NCBI RefSeq assembly: GCF_900129395.1
Contig: NZ_FQVP01000002.1
Span: 310,001 to 374,000 of the forward strand
Source: Pseudosulfitobacter pseudonitzschiae
GTDB lineage: Bacteria; Pseudomonadota; Alphaproteobacteria; Rhodobacterales; Rhodobacteraceae
Reading direction: 5' to 3'
DNA: 64,000 nucleotides
Shown piece by piece: positions 8,374 to 16,685 of the stretch; position 1 is the first letter of the stretch, and each line of letters starts with the position of its first letter. Position numbers and translations under genes: made by a program. The notes under the pieces were generated by a model. The model ran no database searches, was not told the DNA's origin, and was given only the letters and a program-made list of their open reading frames with translations.

Positions 8374-9402
8374 ATGAAATTTATCAAAACGGTTGCCTTG
8401 GCGGCGACAATGACCGTGACGGCAGTCGCCGCATGGGCGCAGGATGTGACGGTCGGCGTGAGCTGGTCGAACTTTCAGGAAGAGCGCTGGAAAACCGACG
8501 AAGCCGCGATGAAGGAAGCCATCGAAGCCGCGGGCGCCAAGTATATTTCGGCAGACGCCCAGGCCTCGGCGGCCAAGCAGTTGACCGACATCGAGGCGCT
8601 GATCGCACAGGGCGCGACCGCGCTGATCATCCTGTCGGTTGACAAGGACGCCATCGGCCCCGCCATCGACCAGGCCGACAACGAAGGCATCCCGGTCGTC
8701 GGCTATGACCGGCTGATCGAAGACCCGCGCGCCTTTTACCTGACCTTTGACAACAAGGGCGTGGGCCGCATCATCGCCGAAAGCGTCACCGCCGTGCAGC
8801 CCGAGGGCAACTTTGCCATCATCAAGGGCGACAAGGGTGACCCCAACGCGCTGTTCCTGCTCGAAGGGATGATGGAAGTCATCGGCGCGGACGTGGACGC
8901 AGGCAAGATCAAGATCGTCGGCGAGGCCTTCACCGATGGCTGGAAGCCTGACAACGCACAGCGCAACATGGAGCAGATCCTGACCGCCAACGACAACAAC
9001 GTCGACGCGGTTCTGGCCGAGAATGACGGCATGGCCGGTGGCGCGATTGCGGCATTGCAGGCACAGGGCCTGAACGTTCCGGTGGGCGGACAGGACGGCG
9101 ACCACGCCGCGCTGAACCGCGTGGCACGTGGCACCCAAACCGTGTCGGTCTGGAAGGACTCGCGTCAGCTGGGCAAGAAAGCCGCCGAGATTGCGCTGGC
9201 CCTGGCCGACGGTACGGCGATGGCCGATGTTGACGGTGCCGAAATGTGGTCCGGTGGCGAGAAGGGCGTGGAAATGACCGCGATCTTTCTGGCGCCGACA
9301 CCGATCACCAAGGACAACATCTCGGACGTGATCGACGCAGGTCATATCGAAAAAGACAAAGTCTGCGCGGGTGCGATGGACGGCGTCAAAGGCTGCAACT
9401 AA
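8374..9402 (+). CDS. xylF: D-xylose ABC transporter, periplasmic binding protein
   Basis: A 342-residue type I periplasmic binding protein of the ribose/xylose (CUT2) class. A signal peptide ends at AAWA-QD (about residue 22), followed by VTVGVSWSNFQEERWKTDE, the XylF-type N-terminal strand. GDKGDPNALFLLEGMM and GQDGDHAALNRVARGTQTVSVWKD are typical ligand-pocket and hinge regions. It captures D-xylose, and in some relatives glucose, for XylHG. GGGAGGA at 8363-8369 precedes the ATG by four bases. A hairpin follows the stop codon before xylH, consistent with higher expression of the binding protein than of the permease. Confidence 0.93.
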   Translation: MKFIKTVALAATMTVTAVAAWAQDVTVGVSWSNFQEERWKTDEAAMKEAIEAAGAKYISADAQASAAKQLTDIEALIAQGATALIILSVDKDAIGPAIDQADNEGIPVVGYDRLIEDPRAFYLTFDNKGVGRIIAESVTAVQPEGNFAIIKGDKGDPNALFLLEGMMEVIGADVDAGKIKIVGEAFTDGWKPDNAQRNMEQILTANDNNVDAVLAENDGMAGGAIAALQAQGLNVPVGGQDGDHAALNRVARGTQTVSVWKDSRQLGKKAAEIALALADGTAMADVDGAEMWSGGEKGVEMTAIFLAPTPITKDNISDVIDAGHIEKDKVCAGAMDGVKGCN

Positions 9403-9408
9403 GCCGGA

Positions 9409-9441
9409 AGGGCACCGGCGTACATGCGCCGTCGGTGCCCT
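9409..9441 (+). other. Intercistronic hairpin between xylF and xylH
   Basis: AGGGCACCG (9409-9417) pairs with CGGTGCCCT (9433-9441), with a further GCG/CGC pairing inside. No T-run follows, so it is unlikely to be a full terminator. Its position just after the binding-protein stop fits an mRNA-stabilising or partial-attenuation element, as known for other binding-protein operons. Confidence 0.6.
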
Positions 9442-9523
9442 GTCATCTGATTTCATAACATTTTCAGCCTGATCCGCTGCGCAACCTGCGCATACGGGAT
9501 CGGCTTACCTGACGGGTGCGGAC

Positions 9524-10840
9524 ATGACCGACACAAACGAACACAGCGCAACACGCAACCGGCCGGGACTGGTCCAGCGGTTCATGCGCGACACGGAACT
9601 GGACACGCGCCTGCTGGGCATGCTGGGTGCGCTGGCGCTGATCTGGGTGGGCTTTCACGTCTATGGCGCACTCAGCAACGGATTTGGCGCGTTCCTGACG
9701 CCACGCAACCTGTGGAACCTGTCGGTTCAGACGGCATCCATCGGGATCATGGCCTGCGGCATGGTGTTGGTGATCATCACCCGGCACATCGACCTGAGCG
9801 TCGGGTCGGTGCTGGGGTTTTGCGCCGTCATCATGGGCATCACCCAGGTGTGGTTCCTGCCAAAGCTGGTGGGACTGGAACACTGGAGCATCTGGATCAT
9901 CGCCTGCATCGTCGGGATGATTGCGGGCACGCTGGTGGGGGCGATCCATGGCTGGCTGATCGCCTACCTGTCGATTCCCGCCTTTATCGTCACGCTTGGC
10001 GGCCTGCTGGTCTGGCGCGGTGCTGCGTTCCTGATCACGCGGGGCGAAACGATTTCGCCGCTCGACAGCACTTTCAAGCTGCTGGGGGGCGGGCCGAATG
10101 GCGCGGTCGGGGCCACTGGCAGCTGGATCGTGGGGATCATCGCCTCGATTGCGGTGGTGGCGTTGATCATCATGGGGCGCGCGCGGCGCAGGCGGTTTGA
10201 TTTCCGACTGCGCCCGATCTGGGCCGAATGGTTCATCGGCATAATCAGCGTGGGTGCCGTGGTCGGCGCGGTGCTGCTGGTCAATGCCTATCCGTGGCCC
10301 ACGGGCATCGTGCGGCGCTATGCGGCCGCGAATGACATCGAAATCCCCGAAGGTGGTCTGTTCATCAGCCACGGCTTTGCCATCCCGGTGCTGATCCTGC
10401 TGGCGGTGATTGTGGTGATGACCGTGGTGATGAACCGCACCCGCTTTGGCCGCTATGTCTATGCCATCGGCGGCAACCCCGAGGCGGCGGCACTGGCAGG
10501 CATCAACACCCGCTGGATGACGGTCAAGATCTTTGCGCTGATGGGGTTTCTCACCGGCCTGTCCGCCGTGGTGGCCTCGGCCCGGCTGGGGTCGGCCACC
10601 AACGCACTGGGTACGCTGGACGAACTCTACGTGATCGCCGCCGCTGTGATCGGGGGCACGTCGCTCAGCGGTGGGGTCGGCACCATTTACGGCGCGGTGC
10701 TGGGCGCGTTCGTGATGCAGTCGTTGCAAACGGGCATGGTGCTGATCGGCTTTGACGCGGCGGTGCAACAGGTCGTCGTGGGCGGCGTTCTGGTCCTTGC
10801 GGTCTATCTGGACAATCTCTACCGGAGGTCTTCGAAATGA
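9524..10840 (+). CDS. xylH: D-xylose ABC transporter permease
   Basis: A 438-residue polytopic inner-membrane protein of the RbsC/XylH (BPD_transp_2) family. About ten or more hydrophobic segments are visible, with an extended loop around residues 215-275 that contains charged residues ([13 protein letters not shown]) and separates the two halves, as in XylH. The [13 protein letters not shown] segment in the C-terminal half is the conserved cytoplasmic coupling region that contacts the ATPase. It forms the transmembrane path for sugar delivered by XylF. Its stop overlaps the xylG start in an ATGA, indicating translational coupling. Confidence 0.93.
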   Translation: MTDTNEHSATRNRPGLVQRFMRDTELDTRLLGMLGALALIWVGFHVYGALSNGFGAFLTPRNLWNLSVQTASIGIMACGMVLVIITRHIDLSVGSVLGFCAVIMGITQVWFLPKLVGLEHWSIWIIACIVGMIAGTLVGAIHGWLIAYLSIPAFIVTLGGLLVWRGAAFLITRGETISPLDSTFKLLGGGPNGAVGATGSWIVGIIASIAVVALIIMGRARRRRFDFRLRPIWAEWFIGIISVGAVVGAVLLVNAYPWPTGIVRRYAAANDIEIPEGGLFISHGFAIPVLILLAVIVVMTVVMNRTRFGRYVYAIGGNPEAAALAGINTRWMTVKIFALMGFLTGLSAVVASARLGSATNALGTLDELYVIAAAVIGGTSLSGGVGTIYGAVLGAFVMQSLQTGMVLIGFDAAVQQVVVGGVLVLAVYLDNLYRRSSK

Positions 10841-11604
10841 GCAGTAAAACCAACACGGGCACGCCGCTGATCGACATGCGCGACATTTGCATCAGCTTTG
10901 GCGGGGTGCACGCGGTCGATCATGTGTCGGTCGACCTGTACCCCGGCGAAGTCGTGGGCCTGCTGGGCCACAACGGTGCCGGCAAATCGACGCTGATCAA
11001 GATCCTGTCCGGTGCCTACAAGATGGACAGCGGCGAGATCTACGTGAACGGCGAACGGGCCGAGATCCGCAGCCCGCGTGACGCACGGCGCTATAACATC
11101 GAGACGATCTATCAGACGCTGGCACTGGCCGACAATCTGGACGCCGCCAGCAACCTGTTCCTGGGGCGCGAGCTGACCTCGCCGCTGGGGCTGGTCGATG
11201 ACGACGCGATGGAAAGCGAAGCGCGCAAGATCATGGCGCGGCTGAACCCGAACTTTCAAAAGTTCAAGGACCCGGTCAGCGCCCTGTCAGGCGGTCAACG
11301 CCAGTCGGTCGCCATTGCGCGCGCGGTCTATTTCAACGCGCAGATCCTGATCATGGACGAACCCACGGCGGCGCTTGGCCCGCACGAGACGCAGATGGTC
11401 AGCGAGTTGATCACGCAGCTGAAGGCCGAAGGCATCGGGATCTTCCTGATCAGCCACGACATTCATGACGTGATGGAACTGTGCGACCGCGCGTCGGTGA
11501 TGAAGAACGGCAAGCTGGTGGGCACGGTCAATGTGGCGGATGTGACGGACGACGACCTGCTGAGCATGATCATCCTGGGCAAGCAGCCCGGCAAGGCGGC
11601 ATAA
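10837..11604 (+). CDS. xylG: Sugar ABC transporter ATP-binding protein, single-domain
   Basis: A 255-residue ATPase with one complete nucleotide-binding domain: Walker [11 protein letters not shown]-loop, signature LSGGQRQS, Walker [13 protein letters not shown] and the switch His in LISHDIH. Classical E. coli-type XylG and RbsA have two fused domains of about 500 residues; this is the half-size form, which would have to homodimerise on XylH. It ends cleanly with LGKQPGKAA followed by TAA and shows no sign of truncation. It couples ATP hydrolysis to sugar import. The start overlaps the xylH stop, with GGAGG upstream inside xylH. Confidence 0.9.
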   Translation: MSSKTNTGTPLIDMRDICISFGGVHAVDHVSVDLYPGEVVGLLGHNGAGKSTLIKILSGAYKMDSGEIYVNGERAEIRSPRDARRYNIETIYQTLALADNLDAASNLFLGRELTSPLGLVDDDAMESEARKIMARLNPNFQKFKDPVSALSGGQRQSVAIARAVYFNAQILIMDEPTAALGPHETQMVSELITQLKAEGIGIFLISHDIHDVMELCDRASVMKNGKLVGTVNVADVTDDDLLSMIILGKQPGKAA

Positions 11605-11607
11605 CAC

Positions 11608-12489
11608 ATGCAATCGGTCGTGGCAGATGTGGGCGGCACCAACACGCGTATGGCATATTCGCAGGGTGGTGTGCTGGTGGACGGTTCGGTCAAGTGGTTT
11701 CGCAATGACGACTATCCGACCTTTGCCGATGTGCTGGATGATTTCCGGCAGGGCGCTGCGGTGGACCGGCTGTGCGTGGCGATTGCGGGTCCGGTGATGC
11801 CGGGCCATGTGCGTCTGACCAACCGCGACTGGTCCTTTGATGCGGCACAGTTGGGGGCCGCGTTGGGCGGTGCCTCGGTGCGGATCATCAACGATCTGGC
11901 GGCAGTGGGGCACGCATTGCCCTATCTGTCTTCTGATGCTGTCGTGCCGGTAGTTGCAGGCCGTGCCGCCCCCGGCGGGCAGGCGCTGGTCGTCGGCCTA
12001 GGCACGGGGTTCAACGTCAGCGTGGCCCACGGCAGCGGCGTGATGCTGGCCGAAGAAGGGCACACCGGATTGCCCATCGGCGTCTACCGCGTGTTGCAGG
12101 CGCATCTGGGCGACAAGGCGGCGGCGTTCGAGACGGTCGAGCAGTTGTTTGCAGGTGCGGGGCTGCGCGCACTGCACCGCGCACTTGGCGGGGCAGAGAT
12201 GCCCAGCCAGCAGATCGTGACGCAGGCCGCTGAGACGATGGCTGTCTATGTCGCGGCTTTGGCGGCGCTGTGTCGCGACATGACCTTCCAGTTCATGCCG
12301 CTGGGTGGGATCTATTTCAACGGCGGGCTGGCGCGGGCGGTTGTGGGATTGCCCGAGACGGGCAAGGTTCTGGCGGCGGCGCGGGTGCAGGATATGTTCG
12401 AGGGCACCTTGTCCGATATCCCGATGTGGATCGTGACGGATGACGCGGCCGCCCTTGCTGGGTGCGCGGCCTGTCTGGACCAGGTTTAG
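11608..12489 (+). CDS. glk: Glucokinase
   Basis: A 293-residue protein of the bacterial Glk (Pfam Glucokinase) family, distinct from ROK kinases. It has the N-terminal phosphate-binding motif VVADVGGTNTRMAY, VVGLGTGFNVSVAH in the adenosine/phosphate-2 region and GGIYFNGGLA near the C-terminus. It phosphorylates glucose with ATP in the cytoplasm. It starts three bases after the xylG stop and ends the xylFHG-glk transcript. Its place in this operon suggests that the importer also delivers glucose, or that glucose and xylose are taken up together. It is convergent with the hpa operon. Confidence 0.88.
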   Translation: MQSVVADVGGTNTRMAYSQGGVLVDGSVKWFRNDDYPTFADVLDDFRQGAAVDRLCVAIAGPVMPGHVRLTNRDWSFDAAQLGAALGGASVRIINDLAAVGHALPYLSSDAVVPVVAGRAAPGGQALVVGLGTGFNVSVAHGSGVMLAEEGHTGLPIGVYRVLQAHLGDKAAAFETVEQLFAGAGLRALHRALGGAEMPSQQIVTQAAETMAVYVAALAALCRDMTFQFMPLGGIYFNGGLARAVVGLPETGKVLAAARVQDMFEGTLSDIPMWIVTDDAAALAGCAACLDQV

Positions 12490-12549
12490 AACTTGTACAA
12501 AAGACCGGTGAATATGTACCGGATTGCCGTCGCGCCGCGTTGCACCGGC

Positions 12550-13347
12550 CTAGCCGAACTGTAGATCAACCCGTCCAAAGCCGCCGAAATCCGCCTCGAT
12601 CCGCGTGCCCGGCGGGCACTCGATGGGGCGGATAAAGCTGCCCGACAGGATCACCTGACCCGCCTCGATGGTCTGCCCGTACTGGGCCATGCGCCGCGCC
12701 AGCCAGACCACGCTTCCCACCGGATCGTTCAGCACGCCGGCACCCAGCCCGGTTTCCTCGACGGTGCCATTCACCGTGACAATCGCCCCCACCCAGCGCA
12801 GATCACTGTCCGGCGCGTGACGTTCAGCGCCCAGCACGATCCCTGCGTTGGCGGCGTTGTCGGCGATGGTGTCAAACACCTTGCGCGCGGCCCCTGTGGC
12901 CGGATCGGCGCGCAGGATGCGGGTGTCGAGTATCTCAAGCGACGGTGCCACATAGTCGGTTGCCGACAGCACATCGGCGCGGGTTACCTCCGCTCCGCCA
13001 AGGGGCGATTTCATCACAAAGGCAATCTCGGCCTCGACGCGCGGCTGGATGAACCGCCCCGCAGGCACCGTATCGCCGGTGTCGAACCGCATCGACGAGG
13101 TCAGCACGCCGCTGTCGGGAATGTCGATGTTCAGCGCCTGTTGCATGGCGCGGCTGGTCAGGCCGATCTTCCAGCCGATGACGTCCTCGCCCTGCGCCAG
13201 CTTGCCCGCGACCACCTGTTTCTGGATCGCATAGGCGTCGTCCATGGTGATGTCGGGATAGGCAATCGAAAGCAGTCCGGTCTGCTGGCCGGTGGCCTCG
13301 GCCTGTAGCAAAGCGGAGGCGGCGGATTGGTGCTGTGCTGGGGTCAT
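12550..13347 (-). CDS. hpaH: 2-oxo-hept-4-ene-1,7-dioate hydratase
   Basis: A 265-residue hydratase of the MhpD/HpcG family. VIGWKIGLTSRAMQ and the metal-binding PRVEAEIAFV segment are characteristic. It adds water to the dienoate formed after decarboxylation in homoprotocatechuate breakdown, giving 4-hydroxy-2-oxoheptanedioate. It is the last gene of the minus-strand hpa operon, and its start overlaps the preceding FAH-family stop by four bases. The aldolase that would complete the pathway (hpaI) is not in the window. It could in principle act on the related catechol or phenylpropionate intermediates, but the flanking hpaE, hpaD and hpaF favour the HpaH role. Confidence 0.88.
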   Translation of the reverse strand: MTPAQHQSAASALLQAEATGQQTGLLSIAYPDITMDDAYAIQKQVVAGKLAQGEDVIGWKIGLTSRAMQQALNIDIPDSGVLTSSMRFDTGDTVPAGRFIQPRVEAEIAFVMKSPLGGAEVTRADVLSATDYVAPSLEILDTRILRADPATGAARKVFDTIADNAANAGIVLGAERHAPDSDLRWVGAIVTVNGTVEETGLGAGVLNDPVGSVVWLARRMAQYGQTIEAGQVILSGSFIRPIECPPGTRIEADFGGFGRVDLQFG

Positions 13348-14192
13348 TCGTCGCCCACCGTGCAGGACAGGGTGCCAATGCCTTCGGCGGCCACGGTGAC
13401 GGTGTCGCCGGGCACAAGGAACCGCGGCGGATCGAACCGCGCACCGGCCCCGGTGGGTGTGCCGGTCACGATGATGTCGCCGGGCACCAGCGTCGTGAAG
13501 GTCGAGATATAGGCGATCTGGCGGCGGATCGGGAACAGCATCCGGCTGGTGCGGTCCTGTTGGCGCAATTCGCCGTTCACATGACTGCGCAGTTCCACGT
13601 CATCCAGTTGCGCCGCCGACGTGAAGGGCACCAGATGCGGGCCCATCGCGCCCGAGTTGTCCCAGTTCTTGCCTTGGGTCACGTTGAACTTGGCATGGCG
13701 CACCCAGTCGCGCAGCGTACCCTCGTTGCACAGCGTCAGTCCGGCGACGTGGGCATATGCGTCCGCTTCCGCGATGCGACGGCCACCCTTGCCGATGACG
13801 ATGGCAATCTCGCCCTCGTAATCCAGTTGCGGGCTTTCCGGCGGGCGGATCACTGTGCCGTTGTGGCCGGTGAAACTGCGCGCGAAACGCGGGAACAGCG
13901 ACATGTTGGGCGGCGCGTCCTGCCCGTCCTTGTATTCGGCGTTGCGGTCGGGAAAGTTCACGCCGACGCAGATGATCTTTTCGGGGTTGGGTACCGGAAT
14001 GTCATAGCTGAAATCGGTGTGGCTGACGGACAGGTCCTGCGCTTTGAGCGCAAGCTGATGCAGCGCATCTGCCGCGATCACGTCGCGCAGCGTGGGCCAG
14101 TCGGGAAAATAGGGGCTAAGCGCGACCATCCCCGTGCCGGTGTCCACGCCGTAAAACTGCTGGCCTTGGGCGGTGTAGGTGGCAAAATTCAT
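13344..14192 (-). CDS. FAH-family enzyme, probable 5-oxopent-3-ene-1,2,5-tricarboxylate decarboxylase
   Basis: A 282-residue single-domain fumarylacetoacetate hydrolase-family protein. The C-terminal catalytic fold contains ICVGVNFPDRNAEY, the metal-binding DYEGEIAIVIGKGGR and the TGTPTGAGARFDPPR loop. In E. coli the equivalent HpaG is a two-domain fusion of about 430 residues doing decarboxylation and isomerisation; here only one FAH domain is present and a separate HpaF isomerase is encoded upstream. The likely role is the decarboxylase step. It overlaps hpaH by four bases and shares one base with the decarboxylase gene upstream, so the three are tightly coupled. Confidence 0.8.
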   Translation of the reverse strand: MNFATYTAQGQQFYGVDTGTGMVALSPYFPDWPTLRDVIAADALHQLALKAQDLSVSHTDFSYDIPVPNPEKIICVGVNFPDRNAEYKDGQDAPPNMSLFPRFARSFTGHNGTVIRPPESPQLDYEGEIAIVIGKGGRRIAEADAYAHVAGLTLCNEGTLRDWVRHAKFNVTQGKNWDNSGAMGPHLVPFTSAAQLDDVELRSHVNGELRQQDRTSRMLFPIRRQIAYISTFTTLVPGDIIVTGTPTGAGARFDPPRFLVPGDTVTVAAEGIGTLSCTVGDE

Positions 14193-15586
14193 CAGCGTCT
14201 CGCTATCTGGGTGATGGTGTCAAAGGCGGTGTCAAAGTCGCGTTCCTCGCAGTCGAACTGACCCGCGGTGAAGCGGATGACCTTGACCCCGTCCACAAGG
14301 GTTTGCGTCAGGTAAATGCGCCCGTCCGAGTTGATCGCCTCGACCAGCGCCTGTGTCTCGTCATTGCTGGCACCGGCGACTTTGAACGTCCACAGGGACA
14401 GGATCGGGTCGGTCACAATCTCGAATTCGGGCAGGGCGCGCAGCCGTTCACACAGGGCCTGTGACCACTTTACATGGTTGCGGATGCGGCCACGCAGCCC
14501 TTCCATGCCGTAGCTGCGCATCAGGAACCACAGTTTCAGCGCGCGGAACCGGCGGCCCAGCGGGATCGACCATTCGGAATAGTCGATGATGTCGCCCTGG
14601 GCGTGGGTTTTCAGATATTCGGGCCGGATGGCCAGTGTCTGGCGCAGCACATCGGGGTCGCGCAGGAAGTGGGCGGCGCAGTCGAACTGTGCCCCCAGCC
14701 ATTTGTGCGGATTGAACACGATGCTGTCAAAGTGTTCGGCCCCCTGCCACAGCGTGCGGAACTCGGGGCAGATCATCGCGGTGCCCGCCCATGCGGCGTC
14801 CAGATGGGTGAACAGGTTCTCGGACCTGGCGATGTTTGCGACGGCTTCCAAGTCATCGCACGCACCCATGCCGGTGGCACCGGTGGCGGCGATGATGCCT
14901 GCGGGGACGAAGCCTGCGGCGCGGTCCCGGGTGATCGCGTCTTGCAAGGCGATGGGGTCCAGCCCGCGCAGGTCGCCGGTGCTGCGGATCTTGACCAGAT
15001 TGTCCTGACCGATGCCCGCCACCCAGATGGCGCGGTCTATTGACGTGTGCACCTGATCCGAACAGTAAATGCGCAAGACGGGCTGTCCCGACAGACCCTG
15101 CACGTTGCCCTGCCAGTTCAGCGCCCGTTCGCGCATGGTCAGCACGGCGGCCAGCGTGGCGCTGCTGGCGCTGTCCTGAATAACACCCTGATAGCCGGCG
15201 GGCAGGCCCAGACCCTGCCGCAGCCAGTCCAGCATCTTGGTTTCCATCTCGGTCGCGGCAGGCGAGGTTTGCCACAGCATACATTGCGGCGCGATGATCG
15301 AGGCCACGAACTCGGCCAGCACCGACGCGGGGGCGGCGTTCGAGTTGAAATAGGCAAAGAAACGCGGGTGCTGCCAATGGGTGATCCCCGGCATCACAAC
15401 CTTTTCAAAGTCGGCCATGATGTTGGCCATGTCGGTGCCGTCCTCGGGCGGGCTGTCGGGCAGTTGCGCCGACACTTCGCCGGGGGCGGTCTGCGCGCGC
15501 ACCGGACGGTCGCGTATGGTCTTGTGATACTCCGCGCCCCAGTCGGCGACATCCTTGGCGTGGCTGGCGAAATCGTCCCAGTTCAT
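14192..15586 (-). CDS. PLP-dependent aromatic L-amino-acid decarboxylase-like
   Basis: A 464-residue group II decarboxylase. The PLP lysine is Lys295 in NPHKWLG, the cofactor-stacking His is His180 in DQVHTSIDRA and the pyridine-nitrogen Asp is Asp263 in HLDAAWAG, all as in DOPA/tyrosine/tryptophan decarboxylases. The N-terminal substrate region HWQHPRFFAYF is also conserved. It would convert an aromatic amino acid to its amine. Its embedding between hpaD and the FAH gene, with a one-base overlap, strongly suggests that the amine is a precursor of 3,4-dihydroxyphenylacetate (DOPA to dopamine, or tyrosine to tyramine). No amine oxidase gene is adjacent. Substrate choice is inference. Confidence 0.85.
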   Translation of the reverse strand: MNWDDFASHAKDVADWGAEYHKTIRDRPVRAQTAPGEVSAQLPDSPPEDGTDMANIMADFEKVVMPGITHWQHPRFFAYFNSNAAPASVLAEFVASIIAPQCMLWQTSPAATEMETKMLDWLRQGLGLPAGYQGVIQDSASSATLAAVLTMRERALNWQGNVQGLSGQPVLRIYCSDQVHTSIDRAIWVAGIGQDNLVKIRSTGDLRGLDPIALQDAITRDRAAGFVPAGIIAATGATGMGACDDLEAVANIARSENLFTHLDAAWAGTAMICPEFRTLWQGAEHFDSIVFNPHKWLGAQFDCAAHFLRDPDVLRQTLAIRPEYLKTHAQGDIIDYSEWSIPLGRRFRALKLWFLMRSYGMEGLRGRIRNHVKWSQALCERLRALPEFEIVTDPILSLWTFKVAGASNDETQALVEAINSDGRIYLTQTLVDGVKVIRFTAGQFDCEERDFDTAFDTITQIARR

Positions 15587-15606
15587 GTCTGTTTGTCCTG
15601 TCTGCG

Positions 15607-16587
15607 TTAAGGCGCGATGATCGGCTGCGCTTTCAGCGCAGGCTCGGCGATGGCTGTACCGTCAAAGGTCGATCCCTTTTCAAACCAGCTGCGCGGTGCG
15701 GGCGCGCCCCACAGGGTCTGGCGCGAGGGGTCCTTGAGGTCCCAGTGGATCGGCTCGTGATCGGGGTCGATGGTCTGGTAGTCCGAGCAATAGATTTCGA
15801 TCCGGTGGCCGTCGGGGTCAAGGATATAGAGGAAAAAGGCGTTGGAAATGCCATGCCGGCCGGGGCCGCGTTCGATGTTGTCGCGCCAGCCGGTGGTGGA
15901 CATCAGGTCCAACAGGTCGATGATGTTCAGCGGGGTCGGCACCCAGAACGCCGTGTGGTGCAGGCGCGGGCCGCTGCCGTTGGTAAAGGCCACATCGTGC
16001 ACGCCGCCCTTGCGGTGCATCCACGCGGCCCAGACCTTTTGCGTCTCGGCGTCCTCGGTGTATTCGGTGACGCGAAAGCCCATCTGGTTGTAGAAGGCCA
16101 CCGCCCCGTCCACGTCGGACGAAAACAGGTTGAAATGGTCGATGCGCAGCGGTTTCACCCCGCGATACAGCGCATATTTCTGCGCGATGTTGGGCAGGCG
16201 GTCCATCTTGGCATAGAACTCCAGCGGCACGCCCCAGGGGTCCTGGGTTTGCAGCACGCGGCCCATGAAGGGGCGTTCGATCCATGCGGTTGGCAGGTCC
16301 TGGTCCTTGAACCACGCCTCGGCCTTGTCCAGATCCTGTTCGTCGAACAACTTGAACCCCAGCCGGTGCACTTGGGCGCTGTTGGCCTCGCGCAGGATGA
16401 TGCAGTGGTGGCCGCGTTCCTCCATGGCGCGCAGCATCAGCAGGCCGTCTTCCTCGTAGGTGATTTGCAGGCCCAGCGTGTCGACCCAGAACGCGCGGCT
16501 GCGGGCCAGATCGGTGACGGTGTATTCCACATGGCTGAGCCGCAGGATGTTGAACGGCGGGTAAAGAACCGGTGCGGGGACGGGCAT
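15607..16587 (-). CDS. hpaD: 3,4-dihydroxyphenylacetate 2,3-dioxygenase, VOC type
   Basis: A 326-residue extradiol ring-cleavage enzyme built from vicinal-oxygen-chelate repeats. The metal triad is visible as His151 (RIDHFN), His210 (LHHTAFW) and Glu264 (HRIEIYC), matching the layout of the Brevibacterium/Arthrobacter homoprotocatechuate dioxygenases, which use Fe or Mn. It opens 3,4-dihydroxyphenylacetate to 5-carboxymethyl-2-hydroxymuconate semialdehyde. The E. coli HpaD is an unrelated LigB-type protein, so the same name covers non-homologous enzymes. It lies 98 bp after hpaE and 20 bp before the decarboxylase gene. The 16588-16685 gap holds no ORF. Confidence 0.9.
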   Translation of the reverse strand: MPVPAPVLYPPFNILRLSHVEYTVTDLARSRAFWVDTLGLQITYEEDGLLMLRAMEERGHHCIILREANSAQVHRLGFKLFDEQDLDKAEAWFKDQDLPTAWIERPFMGRVLQTQDPWGVPLEFYAKMDRLPNIAQKYALYRGVKPLRIDHFNLFSSDVDGAVAFYNQMGFRVTEYTEDAETQKVWAAWMHRKGGVHDVAFTNGSGPRLHHTAFWVPTPLNIIDLLDLMSTTGWRDNIERGPGRHGISNAFFLYILDPDGHRIEIYCSDYQTIDPDHEPIHWDLKDPSRQTLWGAPAPRSWFEKGSTFDGTAIAEPALKAQPIIAP

Positions 16588-16685
16588 GGCATGCTCCTGT
16601 AATGCGGTGCGCCGGGTGGCGCGTTGTATTGCGTGGTGAGGGATGCGTCCCTCGAACTCCTGCGATTTATCGCACCAGAGAAAGG

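Noticed and set aside
8302-9456. 384-residue minus-strand ORF opposite xylF
   Set aside because: Antisense of a clear binding-protein gene with no motif of its own.
9464-10768. 434-residue minus-strand ORF opposite xylH
   Set aside because: Rich in His, Asp and Gln as expected for antisense of a hydrophobic membrane gene; not protein-like.
12505-12522. CCGGT/ACCGG hairpin between glk and hpaH
   Set aside because: Only five pairs and no T-run; too weak to call a terminator.
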